From Sphaerospermopsis torques-reginae ITEP-024 (GTDB lineage: Bacteria; Cyanobacteriota; Cyanobacteriia; Cyanobacteriales; Nostocaceae), in NCBI RefSeq assembly GCF_019598945.1, contig NZ_CP080598.1:4712001-4776000 (forward strand): a DNA stretch of 64,000 nucleotides, read 5' to 3'. Positions 36,882-43,560 of this stretch are shown piece after piece (within the stretch, counting starts at the first letter, position 1; each line of letters begins with the position of its first letter). Made by a program: the position numbers and the translations under genes. The notes beneath the pieces were generated by a model. The model was not told where the DNA came from, did not search any database, and saw nothing but the letters and a program-made list of their open reading frames with translations.

Positions 36882-37249
36882 TGTCTGATAGCGTAGCGTG
36901 GCGTTAGCCATATCAGGATTTCCAGGATTTAAGGATTTACAGGCTGGTTGGTTTGTGGTATGATTTTATTGTCAGAATCAGGATGTCCAGGATTTAAGGA
37001 TTTACAGGATTTTAGTCGCTGCAATTTCTCAGGACATCTAAAGATTAAAAAAAAATTAAAAAATTAAAAAAAATTCGTTTTTTGGGATCTAAACCCGTTG
37101 ACTTTTTTTTCTAGACCTGATATTCTGATAATGGGAATGCGTGCCTTCAAAAAAATTTTGCTTACATTCCATTATATTAATAAGACTATCTTACCACATC
37201 TGCCCCGCCCCGAACCCTGAAAAAACAAAATTTTTTTCAATTTTTCTTA
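36882..37249. repeat. Long direct repeat flanking MmeI-like gene, copy B
   Basis: Begins six bases after the enzyme's stop codon. 36882-36940 is a CAGGAT element carrying the same 24 bp small palindrome as copy A (TAGCGTAGCGTGGCGTTAGC and on). 36956-37249 is the long repeat itself, here with an uninterrupted CAGGAT element (TGTCAGAATCAGGATGTCCA). Thus the small palindrome is inserted at different places in the two copies. Confidence 0.85.
37084..37126 (+). promoter_or_regulatory. Putative sigma70-type promoter (copy B)
   Basis: TTGACT at 37098-37103 and TATTCT at 37121-37126, 17 bp apart. The preceding inverted repeat is GGGATCTAAACCC (37084-37096), a different sequence from copy A but still able to pair. 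It points at hpnA, 450 bp downstream. Confidence 0.55.
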
Positions 37250-37353
37250 TCAAAAATCAAGAATCAATAAACTAAACTTATTAAATATAGAAAGTGCCTG
37301 TATTTTTTGAGGATAAATCCTGTAAATTTGGGAGATTCCAATTTTGCATAAAG

Positions 37354-37534
37354 AAACGCAGCCACACCAAAAACTTTCTGAAACCCTCTTACCTTTGTGT
37401 CCTTTGCACGCCAGTTGCTACAAGTCGGCAGAGCCGCCCAACGCACTGGCTCGCCTTTGCGGTTCAATCATATCAATCCTTGGATCATTTTATTTCCCCA
37501 GATAAAAACAAATTTACACATTTGGGATGCTCCC
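37354..37534. repeat. About 138 bp dispersed repeat with nested 46 bp insertion
   Basis: First of three copies (others 42158-42295, 47925-48060), all plus orientation. Landmarks: ACGCAGCCACACCAAAAACT, CTCTTACCTTTGTGTCCTTT, GCGGTTCAATCATATCA, ATTTACACATTTGGGATGCT. Here the core is split at about 37408-37453 by an insert whose ends GCCAGT and ACTGGC are inverted. Confidence 0.75.
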
Positions 37535-37578
37535 CTGAAAATCCTGATTCTGACAATATTAAAATAGCATATTGAGGA

Positions 37579-38577
37579 GTGAGAGGTTATTTAATGCGGG
37601 CTTTTGTGACTGGTGGTACAGGATTTGTAGGTTCTCATGTGGTGCGATCGCTGTTACAAGAAGGATATAAAGTTACAGCATTAGTACGTGGAAGTAGCAA
37701 CCTGGGAAATCTGCGAGGATTAGAAATAGATATAGTCAAAGGTGATTTAAATGACCCGCATATCTGGAAACAGATGCAAGGTTGTAATTATCTTTTTCAT
37801 GTAGCTGCCCATTATTCCCTATGGCAAAAAGATCGGGATTTACTGTATCGTCATAATGTGGAAGGTACACGGAATATTTTAACAGCAGCGCAAAAAGCCG
37901 GAATTGAACGTACAGTTTATACCAGTTCTGTAGCAGCTATAGGAGTAGGAAAATCTGGTCAAGTTGTGGATGAAACTCATCAGAGTCCTGTAGAGAAATT
38001 AGTGGGAGACTATAAAAAGTCTAAATTTTTGGCTGAACAAGAAGCAAAGGAAGCTGCAAAACAAGGTCAAGATATAGTGATAGTTAATCCTAGCAGTCCT
38101 ATTGGACCATTGGATATCAAACCCACACCCACCGGTGATATTATTCTGCGGTTTTTGCGGCGACAAATGCCGGCTTATGTGGATACAGGTTTAAACTTTA
38201 TTGATGTGCGAGATGTAGCGAGAGGACATTTACTAGCTTTGGAAAAAGGAAAAAGGGGCGATCGCTATATCTTAGGAAATCAAAATCTCAGTCTCAAACA
38301 ACTGCTAGAAATACTATCCGACATCACAGGATTAAAAGCACCGCAAATATCAGTTCCCGCTTTTTTACCATTGAGTGTTGCTTGGATAGAAGAGAAAATT
38401 CTTGCACTGATAGGGAAAACACCCACAGTTCCTATAGATGGTGTTCGCATGGCACAGCAACCAATGTATTATGATGCTTCCAAGGCCATCCGCGAACTTA
38501 GTCTACCTCAGTCTTCTTTGAAGGTAGCACTCAAAGACGCTGTTGATTGGTTTGTTTCTAATGGTTATGTCAAATAA
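37579..38577 (+). CDS. hpnA: Hopanoid-associated sugar epimerase
   Basis: NAD(P)-dependent short-chain/extended sugar epimerase of the HpnA family. Rossmann start RAFVTGGTGFVGSHVVRSLL (20), catalytic region YTSSVAAIG followed by DYKKSKFLAE (YxxxK), NPSSPIGP and the C-terminal LPQSSLKVALKDAVDW. GTG 37579 (332 residues, preceded by GAGGAG) and ATG 37594 (preceded by GAGAGG) are both possible; the protein proper begins at the ATG. In hopanoid producers this gene lies next to hpnH, as here (67 bp away), and is thought to act in side-chain maturation of hopanoids. Exact substrate unknown. Confidence 0.88.
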   Translation: MRGYLMRAFVTGGTGFVGSHVVRSLLQEGYKVTALVRGSSNLGNLRGLEIDIVKGDLNDPHIWKQMQGCNYLFHVAAHYSLWQKDRDLLYRHNVEGTRNILTAAQKAGIERTVYTSSVAAIGVGKSGQVVDETHQSPVEKLVGDYKKSKFLAEQEAKEAAKQGQDIVIVNPSSPIGPLDIKPTPTGDIILRFLRRQMPAYVDTGLNFIDVRDVARGHLLALEKGKRGDRYILGNQNLSLKQLLEILSDITGLKAPQISVPAFLPLSVAWIEEKILALIGKTPTVPIDGVRMAQQPMYYDASKAIRELSLPQSSLKVALKDAVDWFVSNGYVK

Positions 38578-38581
38578 GTTC

Positions 38582-38607
38582 GTAGTCAGCACTTAAGTGC
38601 TGACTAC
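38582..38607. repeat. 26 bp perfect palindrome between hpnA and hpnH
   Basis: Arms GTAGTCAGCACTT meet at TTAA to form a perfect palindrome five bases after the hpnA stop. There is no T-run, so it may be an attenuator, an mRNA-processing hairpin or a REP-like dispersed palindrome. Confidence 0.7.
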
Positions 38608-38644
38608 AAACGATGTGGTGTTATTAAGAGAGGAGAATAATTAA

Positions 38645-39661
38645 ATGGCGATTAATGTACAACAAGCTATAGACATCGGTAAATATTTAGTTACACAACG
38701 TCTGTTAGGACGTAAACGCTTCCCTCTGGTTTTAATGTTAGAACCTCTTTTTCGTTGTAACTTAGCTTGTTCTGGTTGTGGAAAAATCCAACATCCTACA
38801 GAAGTTCTCAAACAAAATTTGACTCCAGAACAGTGTTTTGCAGCAGTAGAAGAATGTGGCGCACCTGTGGTTTCTATTCCTGGAGGAGAACCATTATTAC
38901 ATCCACAAATTGATGAAATTGTTAAAGGTTTAGTAGAACGCAAGAAATATGTTTACTTGTGTACCAATGGTTTGTTATTAGAAAAGAGTCTCCATAAATT
39001 TCAACCTTCTCCTTATCTAACCTTCAGTGTTCATCTTGATGGAATGCGGGAATGGCATGATAAATGTGTAGACAGAAAAGGAGTTTTTGATGTTGCTGTC
39101 CAAGCGATTCGTGCTGCTAAAGCCAAAGGTTTTCGTGTCACTACTAACTCGACTATTTTTGAAGGTTGTGATGTCAAAGAAATGCAGGAGTTTTTTGATT
39201 TTCTCGATACTTTAAAAGTTGATGGGATGATGATTTCTCCTGGTTACAGTTATGAATGGGCACCAGATCAAGATCATTTTCTGCAAAGAGAACAAACCCG
39301 CGCTTTATTTAGAGAAATTCTTGCACCTTACACTTCTGGGAAAAAGAACTGGAACTTTAATCACAACCCCTTATTTTTAGATTTTCTCATTGGTGAGAAA
39401 GACTATGAATGTACTCCTTGGGGTAGTCCTAGTTATAGTGTTTTAGGTTGGCAAAAACCTTGTTATTTGTTGAATGAAGGTTATTATCAAACTTTCCAAG
39501 AATTGTTAGATGAAACTGACTGGAGTAAATACGGACGCGCTAGTGGTAATCCTAAATGTGCTGATTGTATGGTGCATTGTGGTTATGAACCAACCGCAGC
39601 GATGGATGCTATGCAACCGCAAAATATAGCTCGTTCTTTGACTACTGTTTTTGGTAGATGA
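38645..39661 (+). CDS. hpnH: Adenosyl-hopene transferase HpnH (radical SAM)
   Basis: Radical SAM enzyme that attaches a 5'-deoxyadenosyl group to diploptene, the first step of extended (C35) hopanoids. The [4Fe-4S] motif is CNLACSGC (C38, C42, C45). Family segments include [34 protein letters not shown] and [12 protein letters not shown]. The C-terminus has further cysteines ([15 protein letters not shown]). 338 residues, normal. ATG 38645 preceded by GAGAGGAG. No squalene-hopene cyclase gene is in the window. Confidence 0.93.
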   Translation: MAINVQQAIDIGKYLVTQRLLGRKRFPLVLMLEPLFRCNLACSGCGKIQHPTEVLKQNLTPEQCFAAVEECGAPVVSIPGGEPLLHPQIDEIVKGLVERKKYVYLCTNGLLLEKSLHKFQPSPYLTFSVHLDGMREWHDKCVDRKGVFDVAVQAIRAAKAKGFRVTTNSTIFEGCDVKEMQEFFDFLDTLKVDGMMISPGYSYEWAPDQDHFLQREQTRALFREILAPYTSGKKNWNFNHNPLFLDFLIGEKDYECTPWGSPSYSVLGWQKPCYLLNEGYYQTFQELLDETDWSKYGRASGNPKCADCMVHCGYEPTAAMDAMQPQNIARSLTTVFGR

Positions 39662-39672
39662 TAAGTTGAGAA

Positions 39673-39776
39673 TGTCAGAATCAGGATTACCAGGATTATA
39701 GGATTTACAGAATTAAGGATGAATTTATTACTGAATCTTGTAAATCTTTAAATCTAGGAAATCCTGATTTTGATTC
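39673..39776. repeat. Inverted pair of CAGGAT elements at a convergent junction
   Basis: A plus-oriented element (GTCAGAATCAGGATTACCAG, 39675 on) and a minus-oriented one ending AAATCCTGATTTTGAT (39760-39775) face each other, able to form a long imperfect stem between hpnH and the minus-strand P-loop gene. It could terminate transcription from both sides. Confidence 0.55.
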
Positions 39777-39816
39777 ATCTGCTATCTATAAATAATAGCT
39801 AAGAAGAAAAACAAAT

Positions 39817-40368
39817 TTATTCACATACATCTTGAGTAACTAAACCTTCAACAAAACTGTATATGTTTTCTTCACTTTCACTAACGTTGCACATTAGATA
39901 GGGAATGTTTAATTTATCTCTGATGTACTGGGAGTAATAAATTTCCTGTTCCTGAAAAGAGCGCAGCAAAGCTAAATCATGTTTAATACTATCTCTTAAA
40001 TTTAAACGATTATAAATATTTTTGGGTTCGTCAATCAACAGAAGAATAGCACTTGGGCAAATACCTTGATATGTTGAGTAGGGAATTTTAGTTATTTCAT
40101 TTTTCGTATTTAATAAACCAAAATGTCCATCAAGCAAATACCATTTTTCACTCTGAAAATATTTGTTGATTGCTGTGACTAGATAATCCTGGTTTTCAGC
40201 AACATTTTCAACTTGTTTATTACAAAGATGTTCCTCAACCTTTTCTTTAGCAATTAGATTGCTTGCCGAAAAATGTTCGATATTATATCTTGATTCTATC
40301 TTTTTACAAAGAGTTGTTTTACCAACACCATGAATTCCACCGACAAAAATGATTTTACGGTTTTCCAT
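39817..40368 (-). CDS. P-loop ATPase/kinase-like protein
   Basis: A 183-residue single-domain P-loop protein. Walker A is GGIHGVGKTT (10-19). The following KIESRYNIEHFSASNLIAKE and WYLLDGHFGLL (Walker B-like Asp) resemble nucleotide/nucleoside kinases and small AAA-type proteins. LLIDEPKNIYNRLNLRD with Arg residues could be the lid. The substrate is unknown. It is the last gene of a three-gene minus-strand run with an ASCH protein (94 bp upstream) and a small unknown protein. No known kinase name is assigned because substrate-binding motifs are not diagnostic. Confidence 0.7.
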   Translation of the reverse strand: MENRKIIFVGGIHGVGKTTLCKKIESRYNIEHFSASNLIAKEKVEEHLCNKQVENVAENQDYLVTAINKYFQSEKWYLLDGHFGLLNTKNEITKIPYSTYQGICPSAILLLIDEPKNIYNRLNLRDSIKHDLALLRSFQEQEIYYSQYIRDKLNIPYLMCNVSESEENIYSFVEGLVTQDVCE

Positions 40369-40462
40369 ATTGTTTATCTCATTTTTTACAACTAAGGTTG
40401 TTTTTCATTGAGTTTATTTTATTTACCACCAAGAATTTAATAATATTAATCAAATCTATCTA

Positions 40463-40957
40463 CTAAGCAAATAAACTCAATTGTTCACCTAGTCTGCCTT
40501 GCTCCATTAACTGATGCCTTCCCTTATTAAGTGCATCAATCCATTCTGAATGAACATACCAATTATTACGCCAATTGATGGTGGCTTGTGGTGGAATAAA
40601 ATTAGGGCAAAGTTCGTTTATTTCTTTCAGAGAAATTGAGGGGAAAGAAAAACTCTGATATATAAAAGTACCATAAGCCAATTCACATTTGTCAAAATAT
40701 ATATCATAAAAATCTTTGTCTACTCCTAGAATGTGGTGATATTTACTCCACATTTGAGCAACAGGTAAACATAAAGTTTTATCCGCAATAAAGCCTCCCT
40801 TTATCATAGAATATGGTGTAGTTTCGTACAAAAGAATTAAATCACCTAATTCAAGACCAATTGAACGTTTTCGTAACTCGATTTTTTTACTGCCGTCAAT
40901 AATAAGTTCAGCATAAATTCGCTTAATACTTAATGCTTTGATATATTTAGCCTGCAT
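40463..40957 (-). CDS. ASCH-domain protein
   Basis: A 164-residue protein whose N-terminal half fits the ASCH fold (PUA-like, RNA- or modified-nucleotide-binding). It begins with the strand/helix ALSIKRIYAELIIDGSKKIE, then LRKRSIGLELGDLILLYETT, the strand that lines the putative ligand cleft. ASCH proteins are linked to RNA metabolism and some have RNase or amidohydrolase activity. The C-terminal helical region ends EQGRLGEQLSLFA. Its start overlaps the end of the small gene upstream by 11 bases, so the two are co-translated. Confidence 0.75.
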   Translation of the reverse strand: MQAKYIKALSIKRIYAELIIDGSKKIELRKRSIGLELGDLILLYETTPYSMIKGGFIADKTLCLPVAQMWSKYHHILGVDKDFYDIYFDKCELAYGTFIYQSFSFPSISLKEINELCPNFIPPQATINWRNNWYVHSEWIDALNKGRHQLMEQGRLGEQLSLFA

Positions 40958-41225
40958 AAATACCTCCTATTTCAACAGCTTTTTTGTAATTTTCTAAAGA
41001 AAGGCGGTGCATTGTTTGTGGTGGTCCTTTCAGAATATCATTAATGCGTAAGTCATTGAGATTAACTGCTTGACGAAGTGGCATTAAGAAATCGAACTCA
41101 ATTGCGTGTCGTTCTTGTTTTTCAGTACCAATTTCTTCCAAGGTGAGAATACCCTTCATACCTAATTTTCCATAGCTTAGACCCAAAAAAATATTACTAA
41201 TTATACAGCTAATAAATGATATCAT
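40947..41225 (-). CDS. Small unknown protein, first gene of ASCH operon (N-terminus uncertain)
   Basis: A 92-residue frame from ATG 41225. The first 22 residues (MISFISCIISNIFLGLSYGK) are unlike the rest and look like non-coding DNA. A later in-frame ATG (MKGILTLEEIGTEKQERHA, residue 23) may be the real start. The C-terminal half, RINDILKGPPQTMHRLSLEN, is regular helix. No family recognised. The frame is open upstream to about 41270 without a good start, so a 5'-truncated gene is also possible. Overlap with the ASCH start supports expression. Confidence 0.45.
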   Translation of the reverse strand: MISFISCIISNIFLGLSYGKLGMKGILTLEEIGTEKQERHAIEFDFLMPLRQAVNLNDLRINDILKGPPQTMHRLSLENYKKAVEIGGIYAG

Positions 41226-41462
41226 AGAATCTCTAACCGTTTCACCCTTCCTTTTTGATAGCGTACTTTGTCACGCCTTGATGATCATCTATTGTTGCTT
41301 TTCTGATGGTAATATTTGACGGGTTCATTTTTTCAATGTGATTGGATATTTAGGAAATTCAAATTTACAACCTAGACTATAGTAATAATACATGGTATCA
41401 TAAAATAATTCCATTAATTTTATGTACATATATATATCTGAGAAGCAAAACAATCTAAAAAC

Positions 41463-41834
41463 ATGACAGAAGCTAAAAACGTACTCGGTACAAAACTAGA
41501 ACTTTGCTGCACATCTCCCATGACTGGGTATTACCGCGATGGTTTTTGTAACACAGGAGGGCAAGATTTTGGGATGCACGTTGTTTGCGCTCAAGTAACA
41601 GCAGAATTTTTAGAATATACAAAATCCCAAGGCAATGATTTAAGCACACCTGTACCTTATTTTAATTTTCCTGGTTTAAAACCTGGAGATTGTTGGTGTT
41701 TATGTGCAGCGAGATGGCAAGAAGCTTTAGAAGCGGGTGTTGCTCCTCCAGTAGTTTTGGAAGCTACCCACTCTAGAGCTTTGGAAGTTTGTAATTTAGA
41801 CGATTTACAAAAACATCGGGTAATTCGGAATTAG
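41463..41834 (+). CDS. DUF2237 family protein
   Basis: A 123-residue Cys-rich protein of the widespread DUF2237 family. Conserved pieces are NVLGTKLELCC, SPMTGYYRDGFCNTGGQD, GLKPGDCWCLCAARWQEA, APPVVLEATHSRAL and the C-terminal LQKHRVI. At least six conserved cysteines suggest metal binding or disulfides. Function unknown. Complete, ATG start, monocistronic with a hairpin just after its stop. Confidence 0.9.
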   Translation: MTEAKNVLGTKLELCCTSPMTGYYRDGFCNTGGQDFGMHVVCAQVTAEFLEYTKSQGNDLSTPVPYFNFPGLKPGDCWCLCAARWQEALEAGVAPPVVLEATHSRALEVCNLDDLQKHRVIRN

Positions 41835-41855
41835 CTTTTTTTCCATTCAATTAAA

Positions 41856-41876
41856 AAGCCTCTGATTAAGAGGCTT
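41856..41876 (+). terminator. Probable terminator after DUF2237 gene
   Basis: Stem AAGCCTCT / AGAGGCTT with loop GATTA, 22 bp after the stop. The 3' tail is AATTAATAATT rather than a pure T-run, so strength is uncertain; on the minus strand it is followed by TTTTAATTG. Confidence 0.6.
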
Positions 41877-41967
41877 AATTAATAATTATTACAGCGATTT
41901 TCAGGTAAATGAATAAGATTTTTTCTCACGCAGAAGCGCAGAGGCACAGAGAGAAATCAATTTGAAT

Positions 41968-42146
41968 TTAAACAAATAAATTGAGTGTAATTACTGCTAA
42001 AACTCCAGCTACTACTGATGCAACTAGGGAGACGAAAGCGGCGTTAAATAACCACCAAGCTGCATCAGCAATGGCTTTTTTACTGTCAATTGTTTATTTT
42101 TTTGCATTTGCTCTAATTTTTCGTCATAAATGAGTTCTCTCCAATG
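41968..42146 (-). pseudogene. Remnant of a small membrane protein gene (frameshifted)
   Basis: On the minus strand 42146 onward reads HWRELIYDEKLEQMQKN, then a frameshift at an A-rich run, then DSKKAIADAAWWLFNAAF and a hydrophobic helix VASVVAGVLAVITLNLFV ending in TAA at 41968-41970. The two parts are in different frames and there is no start codon; the 5' side stops at the dispersed repeat 42158-42295. A soluble segment followed by a C-terminal helix suggests the end of a membrane protein. Family unknown. Confidence 0.45.
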
Positions 42147-42157
42147 TTAAAAAAATC

Positions 42158-42295
42158 AATGCAGCTACACTAAAAACTCCCTACAACTCTCTTACCTTTG
42201 TGTCCTTTGCGCCCTTTGCGGTTCAATCATATCCAGTTCCTTGGATCATTTTATTTCGTTAGATAAAAATAAATTTACACATTCCGGATGCTCCC
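42158..42295. repeat. About 138 bp dispersed repeat, uninterrupted copy
   Basis: Second copy of the element at 37354-37534: TGCAGCTACACTAAAAACTC, CTCTTACCTTTGTGTCCTTT, GCGGTTCAATCATATCCAG, AAATTTACACATTCCGGATG. It lies exactly between two truncated genes, on the minus and plus strands. Confidence 0.75.
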
Positions 42296-42302
42296 TTAAA
42301 AC

Positions 42303-42404
42303 ACAGTTAACACTTACCCAGCACCAGTAGTAGAACAAACAACACAAAAAGCTGAACGTTTAGCGGCCAAACTGCGAGAATTGAATATTGATGCAGACAG
42401 TTGA
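42303..42404 (+). pseudogene. Orphan C-terminal tail of a Uma2-family gene
   Basis: Thirty-three codons ending in TGA 42402-42404 read TVNTYPAPVVEQTTQKAERL then AAKLRELNIDADS. This is the coiled-coil tail seen at the end of long Uma2 proteins (compare ADLLAAKLRELGIDPNTIV at 17.3 kb). The rest of the gene is absent; a dispersed repeat lies immediately upstream. Confidence 0.5.
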
Positions 42405-42433
42405 TCAAAACTCGATTCTCAAATTACAAAATT

Positions 42434-43165
42434 ATGGCTGAACTCCCCAAAACCCTAGAAGATGCGATCGCTCAATCTCGTGAAGCGGTAAAATCGGCTT
42501 TAGCTGATGGTATCACTCGCATTCAAGTTGAGTTACTGTTCCCAGAACTCAAATTTATGCCAGTTGCAGAACAATTTATCCCCGTATTCGCTGAATATGA
42601 ATCCCGTCTCAAAGTCTTCTTTGCAGATGCTGGTGCAGCCGCTTTAGCCCGTCGAGATTGGGCAGATGTACCATTTAAAATTTTAGATATCGGTACAGGA
42701 AGAACTGCTTCCCTACAAGCAAAAATTCAACCAGAAGATGAAATTTTCCTGTTTATCGCCCCTACTTCCGTAGAAGTACCCCAACTAGAAAAACTTTGTG
42801 AATTAATTGGTGAACGCCCCTTTGTCATGTTAAACCCCCGTCTGGAAGACTCCGGTACAGTGGGTATAGGTTATGCAGCGCGAGAAACCCGCAAACGTTT
42901 CATTAGTACCATTGAATCTTGCTATTATTTGCGTCCTGTCGATGATGAAAGCGCCCTCATGCGCTGCTATCCTGGAGATTGGGAAGTGTGGTTAGAAACC
43001 GCAGGCGAATATCAAAAAATAGCTGAATTACCCAAAAAACCATCAGGTGATGAAATAGACATGATCCTGATGAAAGGACAACCACAAACCACCGACGGAA
43101 CACCGGCCAAAAAACCCAGTGTGTTTAAGAGTTTGCAGCGGTTTATCAAGGCGTTGAGTAGTTAG
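42434..43165 (+). CDS. DUF1995 family protein
   Basis: A 243-residue protein of the DUF1995 family, found in cyanobacteria and plastids (plant relatives include LPA3, involved in photosystem II assembly). Conserved: LPKTLEDAIAQSREAVKSAL, RIQVELLFPELKFMP, and FIAPTSVEVPQLEKLCE with ARETRKRFISTIESCYYLRP. ATG 42434 begins the conserved MAELPKTL; the frame extends 33 bases upstream to TTG 42401, which overlaps the Uma2 remnant and is unlikely. The last 30 residues are a Lys/Pro tail. Function here is inferred only from relatives. Confidence 0.85.
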   Translation: MAELPKTLEDAIAQSREAVKSALADGITRIQVELLFPELKFMPVAEQFIPVFAEYESRLKVFFADAGAAALARRDWADVPFKILDIGTGRTASLQAKIQPEDEIFLFIAPTSVEVPQLEKLCELIGERPFVMLNPRLEDSGTVGIGYAARETRKRFISTIESCYYLRPVDDESALMRCYPGDWEVWLETAGEYQKIAELPKKPSGDEIDMILMKGQPQTTDGTPAKKPSVFKSLQRFIKALSS

Positions 43166-43187
43166 GTTTGCGCCAATTTACAACTTA

Positions 43188-43341
43188 CCCTTCAATAATG
43201 GACAATTGACAATTACCTCTCCCTGGAAGGGAGAGGATTGAAAAAGCGGAATTTTTGGCTTTTTTGCCCCTTGAAAGGGGAGGTTTTAAACCTTGAATGA
43301 AACAATTGTCAATTATCAATTGTCAATTATCAATTATATAA
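43188..43341. repeat. CAATTGTC / GGGAGAGG dispersed repeat, copy 1
   Basis: Order: ACAATTGACAATTACCTCTC, the short palindrome CTCCCTGGAAGGGAG, GCCCCTTGAAAGGGGAGG, CCTTGAATGAAACAATTGTC and AATTATCAATTGTC units. Copies at 45620-45897 (same orientation) and 47330-47456 (inverted). Followed at 43478-43511 by TAACTGA STRR units. Confidence 0.75.
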
Positions 43342-43560
43342 CTATTTACACTGCAAAAATATGATATGAAGCTACCAAAAAACAATTAAAAAACCATTGA
43401 CAAATTATCAAAAATATTCTAATATTTATCTTAATAATGGAAATCTGTGCGCCCATATATAACCCTTTTTTTTATTCCTACTGATAACTGATAACTGATA
43501 ACTAATAACTAATTAAATATTGGGGCTGAATTTGGACAAAATGCTATCTTCCCCTCAGCC

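Noticed and set aside
37165-37220. Conserved C-rich block CCCCGCCCCGAACCCT as a tRNA or known riboswitch
   Set aside because: No cloverleaf or known aptamer pattern could be drawn; kept only as part of the conserved leader.
41242-41328. Minus-strand ATG frame reading MNPSNITIRKATIDDHQG, like the start of a GNAT acetyltransferase
   Set aside because: It stops after 28 codons and I see no continuation in another frame; the resemblance is to a very short, common pattern.
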